Shown: positions 1 to 12,759, counted from the stretch's first letter. The stretch is 64,000 nt of DNA from Phymorhynchus buccinoides (GCA_017654935.2 CM065682.1:41637725-41701724); one strand, 5' to 3'. Notes: generated by a model from the letters alone, not told the origin. Numbers and translations: made by a program.

Positions 1-1519
1 TCCCAAAAAGATGAGTAGAACTAGAACTAGAAGTAGAACTGTATCAAATAAATCAATCAATTTTACCAATACTTACATATGGTTGCTGACCTCCCCACGA
101 CATGGTTTCTTTTTCTTGACAATAGGACGTCTTTGATTGAAGTTCAAACGGGAAACACGTCGTCAAATAAGAAGCCTTATCTCACAGGGATGTTAAAACA
201 CATGAGAATGACACACTTTCTATTGTACACGTAAAGGGAAGCTACTGGGCTTACATGATATTCATGCAAGGGAAACTACTCTCTCCAAGATTTTTTAAAA
301 TAAATAAACATTCATAGGCATGTGAAATTGAAAGAAACTCTTTTCCCCCCTCAATCAAAGGCAAGTCACATCAGGCTGAAACCAAACTGTGCTTTGGTGA
401 ATGATGATGAAGATGGTGGTGGTGGTGTTTTGGTGGAGGTGGGTGGTGGTGGTGGTGTGGTGTGTGTATATGTGTGCGCACATGCATGTGTGTCTGTCTG
501 GTGTGTGTGTATGTATGTGTCTGGGGGCGGGGGGGGGAAGATGCAAATTGTGTTTTAGGCCAAGTGAATGTGCATGCGTGTGTGTGTGTGTGTGTGTGTG
601 TGTGCTATGTTGGGGTCAGCCCTTTGTGTCCCAGGCCCGTTGTGTCCCAGATACATGTCTTGTTTTTGGGGGAGGGGGGGACCCTGTGTGTGTCTGTCTA
701 TGTTTGTTCATCTTTCTGTCTTTCTCTGTCTCTCTCAAACACGCACAAAAAACCCCACACACACGCATTTATAGTTAATCACCTGTATACATATACACAG
801 AGAGAGACAGAGACAGAGCAACACAGACACAAAGAGACAGACAGACAGAGAGCGACAGACAGAGAGATAGTCATACACACTCACACATTATTAGCTAGTC
901 TAACCCCACAACACACATAGCGGGTTTATCCCGTTGCGCACAATGTGTCACTACACATTGTGCCTGGCCAAGGTATTGAAAATCCACTTCATATCTAGAA
1001 TTTTGGGTCTCCACCCTATAGCGAAGTTGGAATACAATTTTTTTTTTAGATGGAGTGGGAAAAATAGTTACCTCCAACAAGGTTATGTTTTTAATTTTTG
1101 TTATTGTCAATAACTATTACATACTGGTGGAGGGTCATAAAGGCGAACTTGGCACATTCTTTTTTGAGAATGATGCTTTGTTTGTCTCACTTTGGTTCTG
1201 ACCCACGCACTGCTAGGTGATTGGTATCGTAATCAACTTTGGTGGAGGTGAGTTAATTAGAAAGAGAGTATTCACCCTTTGTTCAATTTCGTTATAACAT
1301 ACTTCCTTAAAAATAAACATAAATACTGTAAATAGATTTTTCTTTTAAAAGGAAGAAAAATCAGGTGCTCCAATACTTCACTCCATGACCTTGGTCTTTT
1401 AAACTCATGTTGGTTCCGTTTTATTTTTTGTCAGAAAAAAAAGAAAAGCAGAAAGAAAGAAAAGAAATCTTAGGATTTCTGAAGCTCTTCATGTTTGTTG
1501 TTGTTCATTGTTGTTTTAA

Positions 1520-1573
<54 letters not shown>

Positions 1574-2653
1574 ATGATTTAGCTGGTGGGCTTAGGAAAC
1601 CATCCAGAATCAGAAAAAGCATTACAAATCAACTCTAAAACGGTACATATACGCATACTTTCAGTGCAGTTTCTTCTTCGAGTGTATTGCCTTAATATAA
1701 TTTGGTGGTGACTACTTTTACTGCATAACTCTTCAAAATTGTTGTAGTGATAGAAACCAGTCTGACTGTGTATAGGAAAGGTATAAGAAAAAAGATGAAA
1801 CTGAAATACTGTATTTGTAAAATTTGCTGCTGAGATAAATATCTGTAGCAAAGCAGAAGGCAAACTGTTGTTGTTTTTATACAGTATTTCAACTTTGTAC
1901 TTTGTAAAGTTGTACTTTAGTTTGTGCAAACAGAATATGGGCTGTTCAGGTGGAGTTGTCTTCCTTAGCCCTTGACACCAGACGGTGTTCCATCTAAAGG
2001 CAGTCTCCAAGCAAGGGAAAACTCGCTCTTTTACTCTCTGTCTCACCCGCATTCTGCAAAAACTAGATTTTAGCCTCCTATTTTGACAAAAGGAAGTCAT
2101 ATCAGATGGGAGAGTGATCTCTAGTTGGGCGGCAAGAACCCCTCATTACTGAAATCTGTAATGCTATGTTTTGCATGTTGTAGTTCATTTCCTGACAGAT
2201 TCATACACATCTCATACCCATATTTTACCTCAACACACTCGTATAATTACACAAACATGCAAGCCAATTTTTGTTTCTTCCTTTTAATTATTCGAGATGC
2301 TGACAGTAGAAAACAAAGCAAAAACAAGTGTGATACAAAGCCATCAGTAGTGTAATGAAGAAGAACCAAAGTACCCAGCAATGACATTTTTATAACACTG
2401 CTGCCTTTAATCCGGATACTTCTTTGCGTGGCTACTTCATTAGTGACAACGCCCTTACAACAATTACATTTTACGCACTATCTTTACTCCATAGTTTATG
2501 AATTATGAATTATATTAAGGCAAAATGGACTGCTTTTTCTTTTTTTTCTCATTTTGTATGTAATGATAAATGATATTATTAAGTGTTGAAAAACAAAAGA
2601 CAAAAAAACAGTTGGTGAGGCAAAGGCAACAACAGACAAGAAAAACTAATGTA
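1..2653. other. non-coding flank, no gene recognised
   Basis: No reading frame here looks like a protein or splices to anything I can identify. It holds GT/TG-rich low-complexity sequence (about 410-610), CA/GA-rich sequence (780-890) and a pure (TG)n tract at 1522-1570. The remainder is AT-rich unique-looking sequence. Confidence 0.6.
1522..1570. repeat. (TG)n microsatellite
   Basis: Uninterrupted TG dinucleotide tract of about 24 units. Confidence 0.95.
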
Positions 2654-2838
2654 GTACAGTGGAACCTCCCTTATAAGACCTTCAAAAAATCATCCAAAAT
2701 GAGGTCTTAAATGGGAGGGAGTTGCATAAGGGAGGTAATTTTAATACTTACAAAGAAGGGCAATATCACAGAGAAGTTGTAGGTCTTACAAGGGATGGAG
2801 TCTTATAATGGGGGTCTTATAGGGAAGTTCCACTGTAT
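2654..2838. mobile_element. mariner-like MITE, TACAGTGGAACC family, copy 1
   Basis: The element begins TACAGTGGAACCTCCCTTAT and ends with the inverse (GGGAAGTTCCACTGTA). Its interior carries further direct and inverted copies of GGTCTTATAAGGGAGG. The TA at each end fits a Tc1/mariner target site. Related copies lie at 11238-11400 and, inverted, at 59350-59495. No transposase is present, so it is non-autonomous. Confidence 0.8.
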
Positions 2839-3317
2839 ACTGTGATTTAAAAAAAAAAGTTTTTCTATGAAGTTTTCAAAATTAAATGTCATATTTTCTT
2901 CAATTTATTTCGACAGTCTGAATGAAAATGGTATAGTTGATACATGGCATGAATTTTTTCTTTTTCAAAAGATAGAGCTAAGAGTTTTTCAGTTAGTCTT
3001 TCTTGTCTGTTTTATTTTTCTTTCCTTGCCAATTATTTGCTAGTTTTTATTGATGAATTCATCATAAAAGTCACTTTAAGTGCCTCACTGATAATTTATT
3101 TATTAATACTAACCTGTTTCACAATTCAGTGAATACTAAACTTGACAATGACAACTTTTTTTAAAATTCAGAGCAATGCCTGGTGTCATCAGGTCAAAGA
3201 GAAATAGTCAGTGTTTAATTAAAGATAGCAACCGTCTATACTCTCTATAGATCAAAATGTACACACAGAAGGAAATTCATAGTGTGAAATGGTTAGTTAG
3301 TTAGTTAGTCTATAATA

Positions 3318-3935
3318 GTCCCATCAACAGCCATGGTTATCTCAGGACTGTCACCGCGTAAAGTTCGACCACGTATAACAAAACAATGAATATTAACAAT
3401 GTTAAAAAACCTGAAAACATAAAAAATATAGTACAATTCATAACGACACTTCCATCATTGTACCCTATAGCACATAATTCCAGACAGTGCTGGAAACGAA
3501 AGCTATTCCGCTCTATTTATCGAGTCCAGGATAAAAAAAACAGTAAAAAAGGATAACAAAACACATACTAGTAAACTAAGATATATATTAAAAAAAAGTC
3601 CATATAGGCAAATATGCACTGCAGAATGACAACAGGTGCCCACTCAAGTGCGTAAGGTCTCATGTCTGGAAGCCAGTGAACAATATAAAAAAAACCACCC
3701 TGGCATGTCATAAATTGTAAAAAGGAAAAATGTGGAAGGGTTTTATAGAAAAAATGCAGAGAATGGACCAATAAGGCAGAAAGAAGTAGACGCCAGAAAG
3801 CAAAAGGAAGAGAAAAGGCAGAGTCAAAGAGAGTGATAGAGTAGGGGAAGTTACTAGCATGGAACTTCCAGAAGATGGGGGAACTTTTTCTACTGAAAGA
3901 CCCCTCGGTATCCCCACGGGAGGGCCCTATCCACA
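3318..3935. repeat. long dispersed repeat (about 620 bp), copy 1
   Basis: The sequence from the 'tagtcccatcaacagcc...ggactgtcaccgcg' start to the 'tatccccacggga' end matches 46791-47375 block by block. Shared blocks include the 'ggtgcccactcaagtgc' region and the 'agggttttatagaaa' region. Shorter copies of its first 100-200 bp lie at about 10390-10510, 36662-36850 and 38690-38860. No clear coding capacity or terminal inverted repeats are seen; class unknown. Confidence 0.75.
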
Positions 3936-5640
3936 TAAAATGGTTACATAGGCAGTGAATATGGTACATCGGGACCATAACCACTATAAGTGTCTCACAC
4001 TAGTAAGATTATGAATCGAGATATATACAGAAAAACAATGCACCAGATAGATAGATATATACAGTGAAAACTATGCACAATGAATAAAAAGACAAAACAT
4101 ATAACAATAGCAACAACCACCACAAATCAGGGACAAAATAATTTAACTGTAAAATAATCAAGAAAGATAGGCAGACAGAATATAATTCACAACAAAAAGC
4201 AAAAACAGCATTTTAAAAAAAGCAACATATATGAAGTCTATTCGCATCTATTTACAAAAATCACTTTTCCTAACTCTTTCATTCCTGGTTTTACACTAAC
4301 TGTTACTTCCCCTTATTCCTATGTTTCTATTATCTATCTATTCCCTTCATTCCTGGATTTATAGAGGGTTGAAAATGTGATAATGGGGTACTTATTTTAG
4401 AGACTTACGGCAGTAACCCACATTACACGAACCTAAGAATGTCATATACCGTTGTGTAGGGAATTGATGTGAGAAGCTGTTTGTGACCATGTTGACACAT
4501 TATGGTGACATGACAGATGACACACAGGTGTAAAACAGGTAAGTTTACAATTTAACATAAAACATACCATCATGCCATACATGCAGGTCAGTGTTTTTAA
4601 AGCAAATTGTATATTTCATGCACGCACTCACCAAGCGATGCCTCCTGTACATCCCCATGCATTGTGCTTGTCATTACTCCACAGATAAGTGTCACCATTG
4701 TCACCATAATTGTCCCCAACACATCAACAGTTTATTGTCTGTTTTGACGATTATGTATGGATACAACACAAATATATAGAGGACAAGCACCACACTATTT
4801 TGCACACTTTTTTTACACATAATATTTTCACGTTCCCTATCTACGCATGTATGTACCCCTGTCACAGTCATCACATCACATGTCACACATAGGTGACAGG
4901 TGTGTGACACACCTTGCAGCAGTCACTGTGACGCTGTTTGGAGCACAGATACCACACTTTTCACACATCATTGTAGTTTGACACGTTTTGAAGGGGTGTC
5001 GGCATAGCTGACACCAGTGTGTGCATGCTTGTACTTGGGGTGTCGTGCCGTGCACAACACACAGGTGTGCTTGTCACCTACACCTTTGTTTTTCTCTGGC
5101 TCCTCGGTGCGTTTTGTTAGGTGTTATTGTTGGTATATTCTAGCAGAGAACTGAGCACTTCATCAGAGTAATATAACTGAAAATAATCTTGCGCTTTCAT
5201 TGATGTGTCTAACACACACACAGGCCCTGATCGATGTTTGAATTCCGTCCTAGTTTCGGTTTTGGTGTGACATAATTCCCCCTAATCCACTCAAAACTCG
5301 GTCGAGTGTAGAACAAAGGTAAGTTTTGATAATCTAACTCCTCACCACTAGCATCATCACCACCTATATGCGCTTCAATAGCTGCCACGAACTAAACTCA
5401 CTCTTCTTCTGTCAAATTGGTCAGAATCAGAATTTTCTCCACCTTCTATTTTCACTACCAACAAAAACTGCCACGTGCACAGTACACACCTACTACACGC
5501 ATTCACTCAAAACGACCCCTTTCCCACAGAGCTGGAAGGAGGAGGGGGTGGGGGAAAGGGAAGGGTAAACGGCAGGGGGGTCTGGCATCACATTCCATTC
5601 ATAAACAGTCCCGTTAGGGCTGGGTCAAGGGTAAATGACG
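3936..5640. other. non-coding, no gene recognised
   Basis: AT-rich sequence. The part from 4480 to 5070 is unusually dense in GTGACA/TGTCAC and CACACCTGTGTG motifs. No long frame or splice structure was found. Confidence 0.5.
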
Positions 5641-5659
5641 TACTTTGATGGCGCGAATT

Positions 5660-5800
5660 GTGGTAAGTCCAAAGTACGATCCCGGAATACCGGTCTCTCG
5701 GATTGAAAGGAGTTATTTCTTCCAGAACGGTTTTCCGTTCTCCAGGATTGAAAGGTATTAAGCCTTGAAACCGGAAAACCGGTCTGCAGGATTGAAAGAG
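5660..5800. repeat. 3-copy minisatellite, about 44-bp unit
   Basis: GGATTGAAAG occurs at 5700, 5745 and 5789, each time preceded by a variant of CCGGTCT or CCGTTCTCC, giving a period of 44-45 bp. A (GAT)n tract follows at 5819-5842. Confidence 0.7.
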
Positions 5801-6483
5801 CTAATATACAATATAACAGATGATGATGATGATGATGATGATATATAAACACAATCTACACTCATTTAAAAAGAAAAATTCTACAGCAATATTCTGCATA
5901 TTACAAGCTGAAAAAATTGAGGAACAATCATATGAATAGAGGAACTGTACATCATATTGTTATAAGCCTATTGTTTGAATGCTGCCCTACATTTCATGCT
6001 AGATTCCACTTATATTTACATGATATTCAAAATATCCTCACTTAAAATGGGTTTAAAACTAGTTTTTGGGTGGGTTCTCAAACAGAAACTAGCTCGTTTT
6101 ATCTTTCTTTCATACATATGCACACACACACACAAACATGCATGCACACACACACATGGATAAACCCTTCTCTCTCTCGAATTACAAACATAGCCCAAAC
6201 CGTTTTTTCTCCTTAAAATATCTAAGCTGGTTTTGAAGCATGACATTTAAAACTGTACAAACTTTTATATATTTGTGCTGCCCTAAAATATATAACATAC
6301 AAATATGTACATTATTTACAATATATGTGTATTTTACAAAATTATTTACAGATAGAAAACGAATGATATCTCTTTAAATTTATGCATATCAAACAGGTAT
6401 CTACAATTTATTTACAGAGATATAATTATCGTCTATGTAAACACAAATGTACAGCAATAGTAATTTCAAATTCATGTGTCATA

Positions 6484-6652
6484 TTTTTCGGACTATAAGG
6501 CGCACCTGATTATAGGGCGCACCCCCCAAATTTTATACAAAATGCAGATTCTGTTACTATATTTTCTTACTATTTTAGTAGTCATATTATAAGGCACAGG
6601 GGTCTCAGTCTGGGAAAAAAGTATCGCCTTAGAGTCTGAAATATACAGTAAT
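6484..6652. mobile_element. small TIR element, CGGACTATAAGGCGCACC type
   Basis: The left end ATTTTTCGGACTATAAGGCG is matched by an inverted right end reading CGCCTTAGAGTCTGAAATAT. A partial relative of the left end is at 11172-11225. Non-coding MITE. Confidence 0.55.
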
Positions 6653-7079
6653 GTTCACTGGTTTTCTTTTTTGCCTTTGTGAATTAAGTAAACCAACAAC
6701 GAATCTTCTATGACATAATGTCATGTTATGATTAAAACTCCTTCTTTCCTAAACATCTTTAAAAACGCATGATCACAAACTGCCTTAATAATGTTGCATG
6801 AATCGATAAAGTCATAATTGTCTGCCTTTGATTTTGTCAAAATGTGGCTTGCTGTGAACGCTCGCATGTGAAATCCATGTAGCAAGTTCAGCAACATAGC
6901 TTCATAAGGACTACTTCAAGGAAATCATATCTCCTTCCCAGAGTTGAAGTTGACTGAAATAGTTTCCAGACAGTGTGAACAGCAATTTGCATCCAACTTT
7001 GTTCTATCGACAAATGAAGACGGAGGACTCTCCATCCCTAAAAAGCACACAACCACAATCAAGGCCTACGTCTACGTAA

Positions 7080-7173
7080 CCTACTCACCTTGTCCAGTGC
7101 CAGAAAAATCATCGAGGAAGTTCCTGGGTTTGGTCCTCTGTACCCTTTTCTGGCACTGGGCTAGGTGAATAGG
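7080..7173. ncRNA. pre-miRNA-like hairpin (candidate)
   Basis: The arm at 7080-7107 pairs with the arm at 7146-7173: about 26 of 28 positions are complementary, across the inverted core CCAGTGCCAGAAAA / TTTTCTGGCACTGG. The loop is 38 nt. A total of 94 nt with one near-perfect stem is the size of an animal pre-miRNA. It could equally be a decayed foldback transposon. No known miRNA was recognised, and the 3' arm core only partly resembles the miR-263/183 seed region. Confidence 0.3.
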
Positions 7174-8817
7174 TACCATAAGCGGCCTTGGTGATAGTTG
7201 TGTGCTTTTATTTCAGGGAAAGTGAGTTCTGTCTTTGTTGATTTGTTTAGTCTTCTCCAGACTTCACTGTTTCTGTGTTTTCAACTTTGTTCTAGTTTGA
7301 GATCACTTTTGTTCTTCACCACAGGTGACAATGTTCGAATTGGCCAACAGTGTTCTTTTAAAAATTTGTTCTTAGCCACAAACAACAATCCCTTGGCAAT
7401 ACACTTGAGAATGATCCTTAAAATAAGGAAAGTCTTAGTTACCGAAATGGAACTAGTGTTAAACAAATCCCTGAAACCAAAGTCTGGTGACTGCAAAATC
7501 TGATATTCCAATGCGACTACCATAATCTAAACAAAGAAAACCAATAAGCATTGATAATGAGTCTTCTAAATCTGAATTTCAAATAAAAATTTGGCCGTAT
7601 GATTTACAATTTGATTTTAATGATTTTTACCTATTCCAAAATATTGAAAAAGTAATCAAATCAAAGCACTGATTGAGTTAAAAAATTATATTCCTAGTCA
7701 TATTAATTTAAATTTAAATAGGGAAGCATTAGAATGCTTTCTGAATAATTCAAAATCAGTATGCACATTTACTATCTTCTAAGAATTTAATAATTCTGAA
7801 AGAGAGCAAAATCACAGAGAGCTTAAGGTTTCAATGTTGACAGTTCAGCAATAATAACTAAGTAAGGCTATATTTGAACTGATTTGTTTTCTCTATCATT
7901 GCCTCAATTCTTAGACTCTTGAAAAAAAGGAGTTTGGAGAGGGGGGCATGTGTGCAAAAAATATAAAAAACAAAGAGAGAGAAACAAACAAAACAAAACG
8001 AAAAAACAAATGGCAAAGGGATGAGCAAAGAGAGCAGGACATTAGTAAGACAGGCAGACACACAGGCAAGCAGACAAATACAACAAAAGATAGGCAGGAT
8101 CAAACAGACAGAACTAAGTACTGAGAAAGAGAAAAAGTAAACTAAGTAACTGGCATAGGCAAAGAATCAGGAGTTTGGATTCAATGGCAAAATATAACAT
8201 CCACAATATATAGAGCAATATTTCACCCAGTGAAAAGGTGTAGCATAACCTTTTTCATATTTCATAAAGAACTTATTGAATATTCACCATTTAGAAACCA
8301 AAAAAATAAGTACATGTACTGTAAAAGTACATATCAACATATTAACCTGTTATAATATTAAACTACTTAGTAAAGAATATAAAAACTATCATACACTCTT
8401 CAAATTCAAAATAATATTTAAAACAAAAAAACATCAACAGTAAACCTTTCAGTAACTATCAAAAGTTCAGTCTTGAACAGAAATAAATGCTATCACACAT
8501 AAGAAAAAACTTAGGCCTATAATCATATGAATCTATAAGCTAGATATTATATACATGAAATAAAGCTTATCCAAAACCACAGCTAAAATAAATGGTGTTT
8601 TTTTAATAATAAAAACTTACTTTGAAAAGTTGTTATAAAATTTGTTATGACATTGAACATCAATTTACACAGTAATTATAATAAACAATATTGCACTTAC
8701 CAAAAACATTGTTATCTTTGAAATCTTGTATGTGCATGTTGCATGTTGTGTGATGTGCATGCTTGTGTGTGTGTGCACATGTGCACGTTGTGTGTGTGTT
8801 GTGTTGTGTTGTGTTTT

Positions 8818-8818
<1 letters not shown>

Positions 8819-8902
<84 letters not shown>
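8819..8902. repeat. (TG)n microsatellite
   Basis: About 42 TG units, immediately left of a hAT-like element. Confidence 0.95.
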
Positions 8903-8906
<4 letters not shown>

Positions 8907-9285
8907 GATGTTCTGGTCATAGGACATAGTCCCATTAAACATAAAAATGTACTATTGTGTTCTCCCGTGTCAGGACAAATGTCTTCTTGAAAGCTAGCAC
9001 TGGCGGACTCTGTTCAACTGATTCCTACAAAAGCCAGGACATTTAGTCCTATTGATTATGTAGCTTCAGCGACATGTTCAGAAAACTGATCGCTTCTCAG
9101 CCTTTTGGCTAAGGCAGTGATTCAGGAACATAAATTTTTGTTTATACCTGGTTGGTTTGTTCAGCCCGTCGTACATGGCGAAAGCCGATACACGACGTTA
9201 AACTGAACTTCCATCCTATTGATTTGTCAGTTTCAGGACAGTTACAGTTTGTCCTATCACTTTTTCATCCTTGGTGCATCACTCT
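8903..9285. mobile_element. hAT-like MITE copy 1, with nested insertion
   Basis: The ends read CAGTGATGTTCTGG and, inverted at the right, GTGATGCACCAAGG. The body matches 20149-20386 (shared: 'cataggacat', 'ctattgtgttctccc', 'ggacaaatgtct', 'tttgtcctatcac'). Relative to that copy it carries an extra segment bounded by the direct repeat TCCTATTGATT (9047-9057 and 9214-9224). Confidence 0.7.
9058..9224 (+). mobile_element. inserted SINE-like segment with U2 snRNA 5' end
   Basis: This 167-bp segment is bounded by an 11-bp direct repeat and is absent from the sister element at 20149-20386. Positions 9089-9113 match the first about 25 nt of U2 snRNA with one mismatch, including the CCTTTTGGCTAA core. 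It then diverges and ends in TACACGACGTTAAACTGAAC, which resembles molluscan SINE tails. It is not a functional U2 gene. Most likely it is a retroposed chimera or a U2-headed SINE. Confidence 0.5.
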
Positions 9286-9549
9286 TGTGTGGGGTGTGTA
9301 TGTGTGTGTGTGTGTGTGTGTGTATGTGAGCATGGGTGTTGGCATGTTGGGTGGGGGTGGGGGGGAGGAGGGTGTACATAAATGTTCTAAAAATGGTGCC
9401 AGATACAAATACAATGAAGACAGACTCATTGTAACGAGATAAAAGCATTGATACAAGATCCCTGTAATAAACAACTCAAATGCTTACTAAGCAGAGAGTA
9501 GTAACCACAAGATTGCCGAAACTAACAGTATAGTATCTATACACGTGAT

Positions 9550-9761
9550 CTAAGCGACAAAGGCGGGCAGCACTTCAGAAATGTCCTGGCGACACACAGG
9601 GCAGCGTTTGCCAGGCAGGCGGCTGGTGCACTTGGCGCAGGAGAAGATGTGTCCACAGGGCAGGAAGATCATGCGTGGCTTGTCCGACATGCAGATCTTG
9701 CACACCAAGGGCTGGTGTGTGGGCTCCTCAGGCCTCGGTCTGGCATTGTGGGCACCATCAC
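9550..9761 (-). CDS. IAP exon 7: RING finger and stop
   Basis: The acceptor ...TTTTATAG precedes GTGATGG; the exon encodes residues 693-762. It begins with a Pro-rich linker, then a C3HC4 RING (CKIC, PCGH, CAKC, CPVC) and ends ...LPAFVA-stop. The hydrophobic C-terminal tail after the RING is typical of IAP dimerisation. Confidence 0.95.
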
Positions 9762-12557
9762 CTATAAAACAGAACTGATTTAGTGATTAGCATCAAAATA
9801 AATTTAAGTTTATTAACATTAACTCTTCTAGCGCTATGTATTTTTTTATGTTCTTGGTGGTCCGTTGCATCTCAACTGACAAGAGGGAAGTAACTATTTT
9901 TTTCGAGTGTGCATGCGTTGCTTTAACGGAAAAATCACTGATATAAACTCTAAAAATAGACAAACACATGGCAGGGTACTTGGCAGTGAATGTTTTTGCA
10001 TTTGCCCATGGTGTTAGAAGAGTTAAACTGACACTTACAAAGCAAATCATGGGCTTTAACTAAGAAAACAATATTTCAAAACATGATCATTGCATGGTGG
10101 CCTCATAGCAATGTCATAACCAAGAATTTAATAAAATACAATATCTTTGCTTCCACAAAAGTTTGGATGGGATGAAGTGTTTTCTCTTTCACAAGCCTTG
10201 TTTTTTGGCAGCTGTTTTTATTGCTACAATTATTATCCTGACAAACACTCTTTGGGAGCTTGCATAACTTTATTATTTTATTGTTGAATACAATACTTAG
10301 AAAATATCAGAGGGTGGATACTTATTACATAGAAGTGATAGGCAGAGAAAGTAAATGAGTATTTTTATTGATTTATATTTTTTTCATTATAGTCCTGTCA
10401 GGACTGTCACCACGTAAAGTTTGACCACTTATTACAAAACACTCATCAATGTATCTTACAAACGCTCAACAACATGTAAACAACAAAACATACAGTACAA
10501 TTCAGAACAAGTAAATGAGTAAGAAAGGTAAAAGAACTAAACAACAACAAAATTAGCAGGCAGTCAACCAAAGATGCCAGCGTACGGAAAATGCCAGACT
10601 GTATACTGTTGTGCAACACACCATCACATCATAAAATTTAATCATTCAAATGAGCTGGTAAAACATCAGTTCACTGGCACTTTACTCCATAGGAACACTT
10701 ACCCTGAGGTCCAGGTGCCAGGGCAGCTCTGTGCTGGCGGTCAGCTCGCAGCTGTTGAACTTGCTGCATGAGGGACTGGATCTGTTCTTCCTGCCACCTC
10801 AGCTGTTCATCTCTCTCATTCAGCTGAGAGACAGTCTGATTAAGCGTCTGCACAGTCTGAAAAGACACACAGAGATAATAACCATCACCATAATCCTTTG
10901 CAGGGCGCTTGATAAGAAGGGAAAAAAAAATACTAACTAAAGTAAGCCAACATTCCCTATGCTTAAAAAAATAAATATGACATGCTGTTGTTGTCTTACC
11001 CTGGCTTAAAGACTCCAGGGATCATCCCAACAGCCGAAGCACTTGAACACTATGGTACAAATGCACCAGCCAGGGATGAGAGCATTACGTGTGTAACCAT
11101 TTTTGATTACCCCGCCACATGGACAGCCACACTCCGACTTCGGAGGATAATATGACATACCGATAAACAAAGTACCATATTTTGCGGACTATTTCGTGCA
11201 TCATTACAAGGTGCACCCCCCACAAAAATGTTTTTAATACAGTGGAACCTCCCTTATAAGACCTTCAAAAATAATCCAAAATGAGGTCTTATAAGGGAGG
11301 CAATTTTGATACTTACAAAGAAGGGCAATGTCTCAGAAGTAGGTCTCATGTGGGAGGGAGTCTTATAATGGGAAGTCTTATAAGGGAGGTTCCAATGATG
11401 TCATTTTTGTGACATATATAAATAACGTCATCTTTTACCGTAAGAAATAAAAGCTTAGTGAATCAAATTGACCAAGATTGTGCAGAATAATGTAGCACAC
11501 ACACACACATATGCACGAAACCGAGTCAATGCGGCGCTACACTCTTGTTACAAAATGTACCCAACAATAAGGCCTAAACTACTTTAAAATTGTAATTACT
11601 CAAAACCAGATAACCACTTTTAACCCTTTCGCCGCCAGCCATTATTCAATCCAAAAATGCCATTAAACTTAACTGGGTAGAGAAGAAAAATTATATGCAA
11701 TATTGGGAGTTCCTCTGTGATGTGTAACATTAGGCCTATCCTTGGCTCCCAAAATTAAGAAAAATAGGGTCTTTGGATTACAGTCCCTGATTTTATGCCT
11801 TTTAGTGACATGGGTGTCAAATCACTGTGGTGCATAAATGCGACATTGGCGTTGAAAGGGTTAAAAACATGAAAACATTTGAGTGAAGTTGTTAGCCATG
11901 CTAGTACCAGCATGACAAATGACTTATTTCAGACTAACAAGCTCAAGAAAATATTGCAGCCAAAGCACATGAAATGACACATGTATTGGGCTTATCACTA
12001 AACTTCTACTGTATTGCAGACACGCTACTATTACATGGAGTAAACTTGACCGATCAAGATGCTAGGCATGGACAGTCTCGTGACCCTGACCTTATCATCA
12101 TTGCTTCTTGCTTCTTACATCCAACACATCCTCCAAAGTCGGAGTGTGGCTGCCCACGTGTCGGGGTAATCGAAAACGGTCATGCACGTAATGCTCTCAT
12201 CCCTAGCTGGTGCATTTGTACCATAGTGTTCAAGTACTTCGGCTGTTGGGATGATCCCTGGAGTCTTTAAGCCAGGGTAAAGCAACAACAACAACAACAA
12301 CATCCAACCCACACCCTAGGCTCCACTTCCCTTATCCCTTTCTTTCTGGACTTTTCCAAGAGGGGCCAAAATGACACACTTGGTTAAAAGGGGTGCTGTC
12401 CACTTCACCTACGCGCGTTTCACCTACTCTTTGATGTACGTAATCTGCCACTTCATTTGCATTTATTGTGTCGGCTGTGTCGTTTCGCCCACACTAGGTG
12501 TCTCATTTCGCCCACCGCGCGCGCGCGCGCGCGAGCGCGAGCGCGAGCGAGAGCGAG

Positions 12558-12609
<52 letters not shown>

Positions 12610-12672
12610 AAGAACTTGGTTTTAGCACTGATGTACTCGTCTTAAGTTGTTGTTCTTGTTCAGTACCTGAGA

Positions 12673-12759
<87 letters not shown>

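Larger units (their letters stand above)
5843..8760. other. AT-rich region downstream of the IAP gene
   Basis: No protein gene recognised. It could partly be the 3' UTR or 3' flank of the minus-strand IAP gene, but no convincing minus-strand polyadenylation signal close to 9550 was identified. It contains a partial TIR element (6484-6652) and the hairpin at 7080-7173. Confidence 0.4.

Noticed and set aside
3568..3984. 138-aa minus-strand frame
   Set aside because: It lies in a dispersed repeat whose second copy (46791-47375) does not keep the frame open.
5660..5800. CRISPR-like repeat: GGATTGAAAG every 44-45 bp
   Set aside because: Only three units, the 'spacers' are themselves similar, and the genome is clearly eukaryotic. 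It is a short minisatellite.
7198..7503. 101-aa plus-strand frame
   Set aside because: No domain, no splice partners, AT-rich codon use like the surrounding non-coding DNA.
9089..9113. U2 snRNA gene
   Set aside because: Only about 25 nt match; branch-point recognition and Sm site regions are absent.
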